Part shown: piece by piece, positions 45,882-55,523 of the stretch
Numbering within the stretch: the first letter of the stretch is position 1
Layout of the letters: every line of letters starts with the position of its first letter
Source of the DNA: Enterobacter cloacae complex sp. ECNIH7
Lineage (GTDB): Bacteria; Pseudomonadota; Gammaproteobacteria; Enterobacterales; Enterobacteriaceae
Assembly (NCBI RefSeq): GCF_002208095.1
Contig: NZ_CP017990.1
Span: 2,790,001-2,854,000 of the forward strand
DNA: 64,000 nt
Reading direction: 5' to 3'
Translations under genes and position numbers: made by a program
Notes under the pieces: generated by a model
Database searches by the model: none
Seen by the model: only the letters and a program-made list of their open reading frames with translations
What the model was told of the DNA's origin: nothing

Positions 45882-47981
45882 ATGCCCCGACCCATCCCTC
45901 TCGAACGTTATCGCAACATCGGTATCTCCGCGCATATCGATGCCGGTAAAACCACCACCACCGAGCGCATCCTGTTTTATACCGGGATGAGCCACAAGCT
46001 GGGTGAAGTACACGATGGCGCGGCAACCACTGACTGGATGGCGCAGGAGCAAGAGCGCGGGATCACCATTACGTCCGCGGCGGTTAGCTGCTTCTGGCCA
46101 GGCATGGACAGAGGCTATGAGCCGCACCGGATTAACATCATCGACACCCCGGGGCACGTGGATTTCACCATTGAGGTGGAACGTTCCATGCGCGTACTCG
46201 ACGGCGCCGTGATGGTGTATGACTCCGTGGGAGGCGTGCAGCCGCAGTCGGAAACCGTCTGGCGTCAGGCCAATAAATATCACGTTCCGCGACTGGCCTT
46301 CGTCAACAAAATGGACCGTGCGGGTGCCGATTTCTTCCGCGTCGTGCGGATGATGCAGGAGCGCCTGAAGGCCAATCCGGTGCCGATTGTCATTCCGGTG
46401 GGCGCAGAAGATCATTTCACCGGCGTGGTGGACCTCATCAAGATGCGCACCATTCTGTGGGACGATGCGACGCAGGGCATGGTGTTTACCTATGCGCCCG
46501 TGCCGGACGATTTGGTCAGTACCGCCCAGGAATGGCGGGAAAAAATGGTCTCTGCGGCGGCGGAAGCCAGCGATGAACTGATGGATAAGTACCTGGAAAC
46601 GGGCGACCTGACGGAAGCGGAAATTATCAAAGGGCTACGTATTCGCACCATCTCGGGTGAAATTCAGCCGATGCTGTGCGGCAGCGCGTTCAAAAATAAA
46701 GGCGTGCAGCGCATGCTCGATGCGGTCATTGAGCTCATGCCGTCGCCGCTGGACGTGCCGGCGATTGATGGCGTGGATGAAAAAGGGCAGCACGCGGAGC
46801 GTCATCCGAGCGATGATGAGCCGTTCTCGGCCCTGGCGTTCAAGCTGATGAGCGATCCGTACGTAGGGCAACTGACCTTTATCCGCGTGTACTCTGGCGT
46901 GCTGCGCAAAGGTGACGCGGTGTATAACCCGGTGAAAGGGAAGAAAGAGCGCATCGGGCGTATCGTGCTGATGCATGCCAACGATCGTCACGAGGTGGAC
47001 GAACTGCGCGCCGGAGACATCGCGGCCTGCGTTGGGCTGAAGGATGTGACTACCGGCGACACGCTCACCGATCCTAATGCAGTGATCACGCTTGAACGCA
47101 TGGAGTTCCCGGACCCGGTTATCTCGCTGGCGATCGAGCCGAAAACTAAGGCCGATCAGGAGAAAATGGGGATCGCGCTGCAGCGTCTGGCGGCGGAAGA
47201 TCCATCGTTTCGCCTGCATACTGACGAAGAGTCCGGCCAGACCATTATCTCCGGGATGGGTGAGCTACACCTTGAGATCATCGTCGACCGCATGAAGCGT
47301 GAGTTTGGCGTCGAGGCCAATATTGGCCGCCCACAGGTAACCTACCGTGAAACCCTGCGTAAAACGGTGAAGGATATCGAAGGTAAATTTGTTCGTCAGT
47401 CCGGCGGTAAAGGGCAGTACGGCCATGTGGTGCTGAGCCTGGAACCGCTGGAGCCCGGAAGTGGCTTTAAATTTGAAGATGCCACCAAGGGCGGCGTGGT
47501 GCCGCGCGAGTACATCCCGTCCGTTGAGAAAGGGCTGCGGGAAGCGATGAACAGCGGCGTGCTGGCGGGCTATCCGGTTGTCGATGTCAAAGCGACGCTG
47601 ACGTTTGGCTCGTATCACGACGTTGACTCCTCGGAGATGGCGTTCCGCATGGCGGCGATCCTCGGCTTCAAAGAGGGCGCCCGCAGGGCGGACCCGGTGA
47701 TCCTTGAACCGATCATGCACGTGGAGGTGGAAACGCCGGAAGAGTACGCCGGTAACATCATGGGCGATCTCTCTTCCCGCCGCGGCATGGTGCAGGGGAT
47801 GGCGGAGCAGTACGGAAGCCAGATTATTCGCGCTGACGTGCCGCTGGCAGAGATGTTTGGTTATGCCACGACATTGCGCTCGATGTCCCAGGGACGCGCG
47901 ACGTATACGATGGAGTTCCATCATTTTGCGGAAGCCCCGCGGAATGTTGCGGATGAGATTATTGCGCGGCGTGCGAAGTAA
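45882..47981 (+). CDS. Elongation factor G paralog (FusA-like GTPase)
   Basis: 699 residues, full EF-G domain set: G1 AHIDAGKT (17-24), switch RGITITSA, G3 DTPGH (~90-94), G4 NKMD (~143-146), domain II, and domain IV with [11 protein letters not shown] (~505-515). It aligns along the whole length with E. coli EF-G but differs at many positions. The neighbours are a divergent ArsR regulator and yddH, not rpsL-rpsG-tuf, so this is a second, separately regulated copy. Possible roles are translocation or ribosome recycling under stress or antibiotic exposure (inference). A rho-independent terminator follows. Confidence 0.9.
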   Translation: MPRPIPLERYRNIGISAHIDAGKTTTTERILFYTGMSHKLGEVHDGAATTDWMAQEQERGITITSAAVSCFWPGMDRGYEPHRINIIDTPGHVDFTIEVERSMRVLDGAVMVYDSVGGVQPQSETVWRQANKYHVPRLAFVNKMDRAGADFFRVVRMMQERLKANPVPIVIPVGAEDHFTGVVDLIKMRTILWDDATQGMVFTYAPVPDDLVSTAQEWREKMVSAAAEASDELMDKYLETGDLTEAEIIKGLRIRTISGEIQPMLCGSAFKNKGVQRMLDAVIELMPSPLDVPAIDGVDEKGQHAERHPSDDEPFSALAFKLMSDPYVGQLTFIRVYSGVLRKGDAVYNPVKGKKERIGRIVLMHANDRHEVDELRAGDIAACVGLKDVTTGDTLTDPNAVITLERMEFPDPVISLAIEPKTKADQEKMGIALQRLAAEDPSFRLHTDEESGQTIISGMGELHLEIIVDRMKREFGVEANIGRPQVTYRETLRKTVKDIEGKFVRQSGGKGQYGHVVLSLEPLEPGSGFKFEDATKGGVVPREYIPSVEKGLREAMNSGVLAGYPVVDVKATLTFGSYHDVDSSEMAFRMAAILGFKEGARRADPVILEPIMHVEVETPEEYAGNIMGDLSSRRGMVQGMAEQYGSQIIRADVPLAEMFGYATTLRSMSQGRATYTMEFHHFAEAPRNVADEIIARRAK

Positions 47982-47989
47982 TACGGTTA

Positions 47990-48015
47990 CCCTCTCCCTG
48001 TAGGGGGAGGGTTTT
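47990..48015 (+). terminator. Rho-independent terminator after the EF-G paralog
   Basis: CCCTCTCCC and GGGGGAGGG arms around TGTA, then TTTTC. It also lies at the end of convergent yddH. Confidence 0.75.
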
Positions 48016-48016
48016 C

Positions 48017-48589
48017 TCAATCCGGCGCCTTCACCATCTTCCCGCTCGCGACAAACGTTCCGGCCCCAAGATGATGCAGGGTATTCAGCTTATCCCCGTC
48101 AAACTGCCAGCGTCCGGCGACAAACGCGCGTTCATCGGCTGCCGCTGAAACCACTTCACCAAACAGCGTATCGTATTTTTCTGCCGCTGAGGTGACGGGT
48201 AATAACCGACACTCCATCCACGCCAGACATTTTTCTTCTATCACCGGCAGGCCAAGTTCAGGACCGTTCACCACCGGGATCCCGTAGCAGTTGAATTTGT
48301 CCTCATCGCGCCCGCTGACGCTACCGACCGCGTAAGTCCAGTTGGCCGCCGCCACGCCGGGGATGACGATGCCAAATTTTCCACTGCGCTCAATCAGCTC
48401 GCGCGACCAGGTGCTTTTATCCACGACTATTGCGATGCGCGGCGGTTCAAACTCAACGGGCATTGACCATGCGGCGGCCATCACATTGCGTCTGTCGAGG
48501 CTTTCATCCCGACTGGTGATAAGCACAGTAGGGCCGTGGTTCAGCAGACGGCTGGCATGACGTAATTCAACAGGGCGAAAGTGGCTCAT
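48017..48589 (-). CDS. yddH: Flavin reductase-like protein YddH
   Basis: 190 residues, matches E. coli YddH closely (SRLLNHGPTVLITS, AAAWSMPVEFEPPRIAIVVDKSTW, FGIVIPGVAAANWTYAVGSVSG). FMN-binding split-barrel flavin-reductase family, cytoplasmic. It could supply reduced flavin to oxygenases such as the two luciferase-like enzymes in this window, but no direct link is seen. Divergent from nhoA, as in E. coli. Confidence 0.9.
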   Translation of the reverse strand: MSHFRPVELRHASRLLNHGPTVLITSRDESLDRRNVMAAAWSMPVEFEPPRIAIVVDKSTWSRELIERSGKFGIVIPGVAAANWTYAVGSVSGRDEDKFNCYGIPVVNGPELGLPVIEEKCLAWMECRLLPVTSAAEKYDTLFGEVVSAAADERAFVAGRWQFDGDKLNTLHHLGAGTFVASGKMVKAPD

Positions 48590-48697
48590 AGGATCTCCTC
48601 ATCTACACCGATGAGTATGACGAAAAAGCACGTAAATCAAAGTGGATGCGTAAAATTAGTTTATAAACAGAACATCTCAATCAAAGGAAACTGATGT

Positions 48698-49543
48698 ATG
48701 TCCCCATTTCTGACCGCCTATTTTGCCCGCATCGGCTGGGCGCAACCGACGCGGGTGGATATCGATACCCTGCGCGCGCTGCATTTACATCACAACTGTG
48801 CGATCCCTTTTGAGAATATTGATGTTGTTCTGCCTCGCGAAATCCAGCTTGACGATCGGTGCCTGGTCGACAAGCTGGTCACCGCACGTCGCGGAGGGTA
48901 CTGCTTTGAGCAAAACGGCCTGTTCGAGCGCGTCCTGCGTGAAGTCGGGTTTACGGTGCGTAGCGTGCTGGGGCGCGTGGTATTAGCGAATCCGCCGCAA
49001 ATGCCGCCGCGCACGCACCGCCTGCTGCTGGTTGAGCTTAACGGTGAGCGCTGGATTGCCGACGTCGGCTTTGGAGGCCAGACGCTGACGGCGCCGATTC
49101 GCTTGCTCGCTAATGAAGAACAGGAGACGCCGCACGGGCTGTATCGTCTGCTGAGCGAGGGGAACGACTGGGTGCTGCAGTTCCGGCACCACGAGCACTG
49201 GCAGTCGATGTACCAGTTTGACCTGACGAGGCAGTATTTCAGCGATTACGTGATGGGGAATTTCTGGTCGGCGCACTGGCCGCACTCGCATTTCCGCCAT
49301 CATCTGTTGATGTGTCGCCATCTGCCGGACGGCGGCAAGCTGACGCTGACCAACTTCAACTTTACCCACTGGCGGAACGGCCATGTGGAGGAGCAGATCC
49401 ATCTTCCCAACGCTGCGGCGCTATACCAGCTAATGCAGGAGCGCTTTGGTCTTGGGGTTGACGATCCGAAGCATGGCTTTACACTGTCAGAATTGACGGC
49501 GGTGATGGCAGGGTTTGATACACATCCTCAGGCCGGGAAATAA
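48698..49543 (+). CDS. nhoA: N-hydroxyarylamine O-acetyltransferase NhoA
   Basis: 281 residues, arylamine N-acetyltransferase family. Catalytic triad: cysteine in RRGGYCFEQN (~64-73), histidine in PRTHRLLLVE (~107) and aspartate in WIADVGFGG (~122). Matches E. coli NhoA. It activates or detoxifies aromatic hydroxylamines using acetyl-CoA. The stop codon lies inside the first copy of a 19-bp tandem repeat. Confidence 0.94.
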   Translation: MSPFLTAYFARIGWAQPTRVDIDTLRALHLHHNCAIPFENIDVVLPREIQLDDRCLVDKLVTARRGGYCFEQNGLFERVLREVGFTVRSVLGRVVLANPPQMPPRTHRLLLVELNGERWIADVGFGGQTLTAPIRLLANEEQETPHGLYRLLSEGNDWVLQFRHHEHWQSMYQFDLTRQYFSDYVMGNFWSAHWPHSHFRHHLLMCRHLPDGGKLTLTNFNFTHWRNGHVEEQIHLPNAAALYQLMQERFGLGVDDPKHGFTLSELTAVMAGFDTHPQAGK

Positions 49544-49602
49544 TACGCAGGCCGGGAAATAATACGCAGGCCGGGTAAGGCGTCGCCGCTACCCGGCAAT
49601 AT
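49529..49602. repeat. REP-derived tandem repeat at the nhoA 3' end
   Basis: The 19-bp unit CAGGCCGGGAAATAATACG occurs twice (49529-49547, 49548-49566), and its first 9 bases recur at 49567, where they run into a REP unit (CCGGGTAAGGCGTCGCC ... CCCGGCA). The first unit contains the last codons and stop of nhoA. This looks like slippage or template switching between REP ends and coding sequence. Confidence 0.82.
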
Positions 49603-50195
49603 CACTGCTTAGACGGCGTATTAAACAACTCGAGCGTGATTAATTTATCAAGATGGTTGTTAAAGGCGGCTTCGTCCATTTCGGGCATGTTTAAGATATA
49701 CATTCCGTCAAGACCGCACACCAGACCAATCAAGCGCCAGGCAATATTTTCCGCCCGATCGCCCGGATTTAATGCCTCGGCCTCCGTTCCCGCTTTGATA
49801 AGCGCCACCGTTTCCTGGTGCCACATCTCCATGGTCATCACATAGGCGCCTTTGATGTCGGCATCGCGGCTGGCCAGGATCTGCGCCTCACGCCACAGGC
49901 GGATATAGGGCTCAAACCTCCCGTCATCGCTGCCGAGCATGGCATGAAGCTGTTCCCGCCAGCCGGCCTGTTTACCCGCGACATCCGCATCCAGCAGCTC
50001 GCGAATTAGCCGTACGAAGGCCAGCGATTTTAGTTCGCCGCCGGACGTAAAATGATGATGTACCTGGCCGGTGGCGACTCCGGCCTCGGCGGCAATACGG
50101 CGTACCGTCATTGCAGCCAGTCCTTCAGCCAGCGCCACGCGCATGGCGGCCTGTAAGATGGCTTCCCGCCGTTCATCCTTGCTCAGATATCGCAT
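49602..50195 (-). CDS. smvR: TetR-family repressor SmvR
   Basis: 197 residues. TetR helix-turn-helix (~8-55, with MTVRRIAAEAGVATGQVHHHF) and a helical ligand domain. Divergent from the smvA efflux gene with two similar dyads between them, the arrangement in which SmvR represses SmvA in Klebsiella, Salmonella and Enterobacter. The protein appears intact, so smvA should be repressed in this strain. Confidence 0.88.
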   Translation of the reverse strand: MRYLSKDERREAILQAAMRVALAEGLAAMTVRRIAAEAGVATGQVHHHFTSGGELKSLAFVRLIRELLDADVAGKQAGWREQLHAMLGSDDGRFEPYIRLWREAQILASRDADIKGAYVMTMEMWHQETVALIKAGTEAEALNPGDRAENIAWRLIGLVCGLDGMYILNMPEMDEAAFNNHLDKLITLELFNTPSKQ

Positions 50196-50239
50196 GTTTA
50201 CTCACTCTCAATGGGAATGAAACGAGTGTAACAAAAAGC

Positions 50240-50288
50240 TGGACATGCGTTCAACTTTACGTAGGATCGCATCCTGGACATGTGTCCA
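50240..50288. promoter_or_regulatory. Candidate SmvR operators
   Basis: Two related dyads, TGGACATGCGTTCA (50240-50253) and TGGACATGTGTCCA (50275-50288), flank a third dyad AGGAT-CGC-ATCCT (50263-50275). All lie in the smvR-smvA intergenic space, ending 24 bp before smvA. Confidence 0.6.
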
Positions 50289-50311
50289 TGTTTTAAAAGA
50301 AAAGGAAATTT

Positions 50312-51799
50312 ATGTTTCGTCAGTGGTTAGCGTTAGTGATTATCGTGCTGGTGTATATCCCGGTGGCGATCGACGCGACGGTGCTGCACGTGGCGGCGCC
50401 GACATTGAGCATGACGCTGGGCGCCAGCGGCAATGAATTGCTGTGGATCATCGATATTTACTCGCTGGTGATGGCGGGAATGGTGCTGCCGATGGGCGCC
50501 CTGGGTGATCGCATCGGTTTTAAACGACTGCTCATGATTGGCAGCACGCTGTTTGGCCTGTCGTCGCTGGCGGCAGCATTTGCCCCTTCAGCAGGGTGGC
50601 TGATTGCGGCGCGCGCCTCGCTGGCAATCGGCGCGGCGATGATTATTCCGGCTACGCTGGCTGGGATCCGCACGCTGTTTATCGACGCGCGGGATCGGAA
50701 TATTGCGCTCGGCGTCTGGGCTGCGGTGGGCTCCGGTGGCGCGGCGTTTGGTCCGCTGATTGGCGGTATGCTGCTCGAGCATTTTTACTGGGGATCGGTC
50801 TTTTTAATCAACGTGCCGATCGTGCTGGTGGTGGTTTCGCTGGCCGCGCGTTTGGTGCCTCCTCAGCAGGGGCGTCCGGAGCAGCCGCTGAATATCAGCC
50901 ATGCCATTATGCTGATTGTGGCGGTTTTGCTGCTGGTCTACAGCGCCAAAACCGCGTTAAAAGGCGCGTTGTCGCCGTGGGTGGTCGCGTCCGCGCTGGT
51001 GATCGGCTCGGTGCTGCTGTTTATCTTCGTGCGTATTCAGCTCCGCGCCCGCGTGCCGATGATCGACATGCGTCTGTTCTGCCATCGCATCATTTTGAGC
51101 GGCGTGGTGATGGCGATGACCGCCATGATAGCCCTGGTCGGGTTTGAGCTGCTGATGGCCCAGGAGCTGCAGTTTGTTCATGGCTTTACGCCGTTTGAAG
51201 CGGGAATGTTCATGCTGCCGCTGATGGTGGCGAGCGGGTTTAGCGGACCGATCGCGGGTGTGCTGGTGGGTCGTCTCGGTCTGCGCATTGTGGCGGCTGG
51301 CGGAATGGGGCTCAGCGCCGTCAGCTTTATCGGCCTGTCGATGCTCGACTTCAGCACGCAGCAGCTGCTGGCTTCTGCCCTGATGGTTCTGCTCGGCTTC
51401 AGCGCCGCCAGCGCGCTGCTGGCCTCGACCTCGGCGATTATGGCCGCTGCGCCGAAAGAGAAGGCCGCCGCCGCAGGGGCGATTGAAACCATGTCCTATG
51501 AGCTGGGCGCCGGGCTGGGGATCGCCATCTTTGGTCTGCTGTTGACCCGCAGCTTCTCGGCGTCGATTGACCTGCCGCAGGGGCTGAACGCCTCGCTCGC
51601 AGATAAAGCCTCGTCATCCATTGGTGAGGCGATGAAGGTGGCGCAGGATCTGACCCCGACGCTGGCGGAGTCGGTGATTGAGGCGGCGAAAAGCGCGTTT
51701 ATCACTTCGCACAGCGTGGCGCTGGGCAGCGCGGGCGGAATGCTGCTGCTGTTGGCAGTGGGGATCTGGTTTAGCCTGGCGAAGGCCAAGCCGCAGTAA
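50312..51799 (+). CDS. smvA: MFS multidrug/disinfectant efflux pump SmvA
   Basis: 495 residues, 14 hydrophobic spans of the QacA (DHA2) type. Motif A GALGDRIGFKRLL (~62-74) and motif D1 region VAIDATVLHVAAPTLS (~17-32) are present. SmvA exports quaternary ammonium compounds, chlorhexidine, methyl viologen and acriflavine. ATG follows AAAAGGAAATTT. Regulated by the divergent SmvR. Confidence 0.92.
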   Translation: MFRQWLALVIIVLVYIPVAIDATVLHVAAPTLSMTLGASGNELLWIIDIYSLVMAGMVLPMGALGDRIGFKRLLMIGSTLFGLSSLAAAFAPSAGWLIAARASLAIGAAMIIPATLAGIRTLFIDARDRNIALGVWAAVGSGGAAFGPLIGGMLLEHFYWGSVFLINVPIVLVVVSLAARLVPPQQGRPEQPLNISHAIMLIVAVLLLVYSAKTALKGALSPWVVASALVIGSVLLFIFVRIQLRARVPMIDMRLFCHRIILSGVVMAMTAMIALVGFELLMAQELQFVHGFTPFEAGMFMLPLMVASGFSGPIAGVLVGRLGLRIVAAGGMGLSAVSFIGLSMLDFSTQQLLASALMVLLGFSAASALLASTSAIMAAAPKEKAAAAGAIETMSYELGAGLGIAIFGLLLTRSFSASIDLPQGLNASLADKASSSIGEAMKVAQDLTPTLAESVIEAAKSAFITSHSVALGSAGGMLLLLAVGIWFSLAKAKPQ

Positions 51800-51876
51800 T
51801 ACAGGGCGCGCGGTTGGCGCGGGTGGGGCAGATGGGCTATGTTTTTTAAAGGATTATCTGACTCTTGCTGGAAAAT

Positions 51877-53760
51877 ATGAGCCCTCGCCACAGCAGTGAA
51901 CCGTCCCAACCGCTCTCCCGGTTAACCCTGCTTGCAGGAGGCGCGCTGGGCGTCGTTTTTGGTGATATCGGCACCAGCCCGCTCTATACCTTCCGCACGG
52001 TGCTGTCGCTCTCTGAGCATGACCCTACGCCCGGCGTCATCCTGGGCCTGCTCTCCCTGATTACCTGGACACTCATCCTGGTAACGTCCATAAAATATGC
52101 CGCCTTTGCCATGCGAATTGATAATCATGGCGAGGGCGGCATCATGGCCTTAATGTCGCTTCTGGTGGAGAAAGGCAAAGGCGGGCGCTGGGTTATTTTT
52201 TCCGCCCTTATCGGCGCCGCTTTAATTTACGGTGACGGCGCGATAACCCCGGCTATCTCCGTGCTTTCTGCTCTTGAAGGGCTGGAGATGGTCATTCCTG
52301 AATCTCAGCCGTACATATTGCCCCTGACGGTGGCGGTCCTGCTGGCGCTGTTTCTTCTTCAGCCTTTTGGTACCGCTCGCATAGGGAAAATATTTGGCCC
52401 GGTTATGGCGGTTTGGTTTTTGGCGATTGCTGCGCTGGGCGTGCGGGGGATCGTTCAACACCCGTCGGTATTGCTGGCCCTCAACCCTGCGTACGGCATC
52501 GCGTTTTTGTTTTCGAACGGGTACACCAGTTTTCTGGTCCTGGGCGGCGTCTTTCTCTGCGTGACGGGTGCCGAGGCCCTCTATGCAGACATGGGGCATT
52601 TTGGCAAAAAGCCGATCTGGCTTGCCTGGTACGGCATCGTCTTTCCTTCGCTGCTGCTCAACTATGCCGGCCAGTCAGCGCTGATTCTGGCCGGTGCCGA
52701 CAGCAAGCAAAACCTTTTCTACACGCTCTGTCCGCCTGTGCTCCAGGTTCCGCTCATCGTTCTTGCCGCTCTGGCGACGATAATCGCCAGTCAGGCGATT
52801 ATCACCGGCGCTTTTTCCATGACGCGCCAGGCCATACAGCTTGGCTGGTTACCCCGATTACGCATCAAGCAGACGGCGGCGGAAAGCTACGGTCAGATTT
52901 ATATCGGGATAATCAACTGGCTGCTGATGGGGGTAACCATCGGGCTGGTGGTGTTCTTTAAATCCTCCGATAAGCTCGCCGCCGCGTACGGCATTGCCGT
53001 GTCGTTAACCATGCTGATGACCACGGGGCTGCTGTTTGTGGCAATGCGCGAAGTGTGGCGCTGGAGCCTGGCCAGCAGCGCGGTGATTGCCCTCTGCTTC
53101 CTGGTGATTGATGCCACCTTCTTATTTGCCAATCTGATTAAGGTCCTGGAGGGCGGCTATATTCCGCTGCTGATGGCCGCAGCGATTTGTACGGTGATGC
53201 TGATCTGGCACCGCGGCGTCAAGGCGGTATCCGCATCGGTGGGCGAGAAGGGCGTCAGCGTGGATGCGTTCTTTGCCCAGCTTCAGCAAAAGACGGTGCC
53301 GAGAGTGGCTGGCTCCGCCGTCTTTTTGACCCGGACACAGAACAATATTCCGCCGGTCATGCGCTGGCACGTCGCGCGAAACCGGGCGCTACAGCAGGAC
53401 GTGTTGTCGCTTACCATTGATATTCTGAATGTGCCCTATGTGGGGGAAGAGCAACGTATCAGGGTAGAGCAGCGGGCGCCGGGCTACTGGCACGGCGTGG
53501 CGCAGTATGGTTTTATGGAACACCCGGATATCCCGCGTTTGCTGCAGGGTGTCAGCGAGATTAACGTACTTTTTGCCACGGACGACGCCACCTGGTATGT
53601 CGGGCATGAAACCATTGTGGCAGGCGAGGGTGAGGCAGGCATGGCGGCCTGGCAACGGCACATATTTGCGTTCATGAAGCGCAACTGCACGCACGTCATC
53701 AACCACTATCACCTTCCCAGCGATCGGGTTGTCGAAATCAGCCGACGCGTTGCCGTGTAG
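51877..53760 (+). CDS. kup: Kup/HAK/KT-family potassium transporter
   Basis: 627 residues, 12 hydrophobic spans followed by a cytoplasmic C-domain (~470-627). The family N-terminal motif GALGVVFGDIGTSPLYTFRTV (~22-42) is intact, as are GEGGIMAL and YGDGAITPAISVLSA. K+/H+ symport at low external potassium or pH. A TTG four codons upstream could also start the gene. It lies away from the usual rbs-kup locus and its N-terminus differs from E. coli Kup, so it may be a second copy. Confidence 0.88.
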   Translation: MSPRHSSEPSQPLSRLTLLAGGALGVVFGDIGTSPLYTFRTVLSLSEHDPTPGVILGLLSLITWTLILVTSIKYAAFAMRIDNHGEGGIMALMSLLVEKGKGGRWVIFSALIGAALIYGDGAITPAISVLSALEGLEMVIPESQPYILPLTVAVLLALFLLQPFGTARIGKIFGPVMAVWFLAIAALGVRGIVQHPSVLLALNPAYGIAFLFSNGYTSFLVLGGVFLCVTGAEALYADMGHFGKKPIWLAWYGIVFPSLLLNYAGQSALILAGADSKQNLFYTLCPPVLQVPLIVLAALATIIASQAIITGAFSMTRQAIQLGWLPRLRIKQTAAESYGQIYIGIINWLLMGVTIGLVVFFKSSDKLAAAYGIAVSLTMLMTTGLLFVAMREVWRWSLASSAVIALCFLVIDATFLFANLIKVLEGGYIPLLMAAAICTVMLIWHRGVKAVSASVGEKGVSVDAFFAQLQQKTVPRVAGSAVFLTRTQNNIPPVMRWHVARNRALQQDVLSLTIDILNVPYVGEEQRIRVEQRAPGYWHGVAQYGFMEHPDIPRLLQGVSEINVLFATDDATWYVGHETIVAGEGEAGMAAWQRHIFAFMKRNCTHVINHYHLPSDRVVEISRRVAV

Positions 53761-53766
53761 ACGCTG

Positions 53767-53793
53767 GCGAAAGCAGAGCTCCTCTGCTTTCGC
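53767..53793. terminator. Hairpin between convergent kup-like and carbamoylase genes
   Basis: Perfect 12-bp arms GCGAAAGCAGAG / CTCTGCTTTCGC around CTC. No long T run. Confidence 0.55.
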
Positions 53794-53799
53794 ACCGTT

Positions 53800-55026
53800 C
53801 TATCTCTCCAGGGCCGCGGACAGAACGCTATGCAATAACACGTTCGCCCCTTTTTCCGACCATTCTGGCAAGATCCTCTCCGCTTCGTTATGGCTGATGC
53901 CTTTCACGCAGGGGATAAAGATCATGCTGGCGGGCGCCATTTTGCTGACATAGCAGGCGTCGTGTCCCGCACCGGAGACCATCGGTTTCGACGAATAGCC
54001 CAGTTCCGCCACGGCCTTCTCCGAACGCGCCAGGCATTCGGCATCAAACGCGATGGGCGCGTAGTCAAAAATGCGCTCAACGGCAGCAGCGACGCCGCGC
54101 AGGCTGAGGCTTTCAGCAACCTTATGCAGCGCCGCTTCCATGGATTCAAGCGCCTGCTGCATAGGGTGGCGAAACTCAACGCTGCATTCCACGCGGGACG
54201 GCACAACGTTGCGCGAGTTTGGCGTAACCTTCGCCATACCGATCGTCGCGCGTCCGTCCGGCGCATGCCGGTAGCCAATCTCTTCCACCTTCAGCGCCAG
54301 CTCTGCGAAGGCAGTCAGCGCGTCGCGGCGGCTGTGCATCGGCGTCGTGCCCGCGTGGGCGGCAAATCCGTCCAGCGTCAGGGTAAACCAGCGCTGGCCC
54401 ATTGCCGCGCGGACTAACCCGATATCAATGGCTTCATCTTCCAGGATCGGACCCTGTTCGATGTGCAGTTCGTAGCAGGCGTGAACGGGAAACGAACGGG
54501 CAGGGGTTTCACCCCGGTAGCCAATGCTCTCCAGCGCTTCGCCCACGGTAGTGCCTTCGTTATCCGCGCGGGCATGCGCGTACGCTTCGCTAAACTGTCC
54601 CGTCCAGACCCCTGAAGAGAGCATGGCCGGCGCAAAGCGCGCGCCTTCTTCGTTAGTCCAGTTCACCAGCACAACGTCACGTTCAGTTTCAACGTTATGG
54701 TCGTTAAGGGTTCGCAGCAGCTCCAGCCCGGCCAGCACGCCGTAAACCCCGTCGTAGTTACCGCCCAGCGGCTGGGTATCCACATGTGAACCCGTCATGA
54801 CCGGGGCAAGCTGCGGGTTTTTCCCCGCGCGACGGATAAACATATTGCCCATGCTGTCGACGTCGCAGGTGAAACCCGCGACCAGCGCCCAGTCGCGCAG
54901 CAGGTTACGCGCAATACGATCTTCCTCGCTCAGCGCCAGACGGGTCACGCCGCCGGCGGGCGTGCCGCCGATCTGCGCCATCATCTCAAGCGTTGACCAC
55001 AGCCGTTCGGCGTTAACGCGGATCAT
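53800..55026 (-). CDS. M20 N-carbamoyl-L-amino-acid hydrolase (AtcC/allantoate amidohydrolase family)
   Basis: 408 residues. Metal and substrate motifs of the carbamoylase/allantoate-amidohydrolase branch: TGSHVDTQPLGGNYDGVYGVLAG (~78-100), VNWTNEEGARF (~121-131), ELHIEQGPILE (~187-197), GAGHDACYV (~354-362). It hydrolyses an N-carbamoyl amino acid to the amino acid, CO2 and ammonia. Its start overlaps the stop of an ATC-hydrolase-family gene, so the likely substrate is N-carbamoyl-L-cysteine, as for Pseudomonas AtcC. A ureido or hydantoin-derived substrate is the alternative. Confidence 0.85.
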   Translation of the reverse strand: MIRVNAERLWSTLEMMAQIGGTPAGGVTRLALSEEDRIARNLLRDWALVAGFTCDVDSMGNMFIRRAGKNPQLAPVMTGSHVDTQPLGGNYDGVYGVLAGLELLRTLNDHNVETERDVVLVNWTNEEGARFAPAMLSSGVWTGQFSEAYAHARADNEGTTVGEALESIGYRGETPARSFPVHACYELHIEQGPILEDEAIDIGLVRAAMGQRWFTLTLDGFAAHAGTTPMHSRRDALTAFAELALKVEEIGYRHAPDGRATIGMAKVTPNSRNVVPSRVECSVEFRHPMQQALESMEAALHKVAESLSLRGVAAAVERIFDYAPIAFDAECLARSEKAVAELGYSSKPMVSGAGHDACYVSKMAPASMIFIPCVKGISHNEAERILPEWSEKGANVLLHSVLSAALER

Positions 55027-55505
55027 GGCTTGTCCTTACTGCTGCGGTAGCGAAAATCACAGCACGCGCCGCCCTGCATGATGGTGGTCGTGCGGGTCAG
55101 CTTCACGTCCGGCGCAAAGCCAACGATGAATTTTTCATCGCGCGCGCAGGAGAGCAGATGACCAATCTCGCCCAGCCCCATCTCGTGATACATCTCCGCG
55201 TAGCGGCAGCGGGTCACGTTGTAGTTGTACTGCTGGTCGTCGGCGTCGATCACCTTCACGTCCAGGGCGTTATCTTTCTCCCACAGATACTGCAGGGCGA
55301 TGAAGCTCTTGACGTCCGTACCGTTGGGTTCTTTGCTGGCAAACGCTTTGCCTGCGTCAATCGCGGCCTGCTCAATGGCCTCGCCAATGACCGCCTGGGC
55401 GCGGGTTTTCCCTATCTCGCGCACCAGGATTTCATAAATTGGCTTGATAATTTCTGCTTCAATTTTGCGGCGGGCGAGAATGCCCAGCTCGTTATTATCA
55501 CTCAT
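55023..55505 (-). CDS. L-2-amino-thiazoline-4-carboxylate hydrolase family protein (AtcB-like)
   Basis: 160 residues from ATG 55505, after GAGGG. It fits the ATC_hydrolase family (PF14196): helical N-half, central YNVTRCRYAEMYHEMGLGEIG and a C-terminal CDFRY motif (~148-152). In Pseudomonas the family enzyme opens the thiazoline ring of L-ATC to N-carbamoyl-L-cysteine. Translationally coupled to the carbamoylase. The family is broad, so the exact ring substrate is inferred from context. Confidence 0.78.
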   Translation of the reverse strand: MSDNNELGILARRKIEAEIIKPIYEILVREIGKTRAQAVIGEAIEQAAIDAGKAFASKEPNGTDVKSFIALQYLWEKDNALDVKVIDADDQQYNYNVTRCRYAEMYHEMGLGEIGHLLSCARDEKFIVGFAPDVKLTRTTTIMQGGACCDFRYRSSKDKP

Positions 55506-55523
55506 CACATTGCCCTCGCTGCG

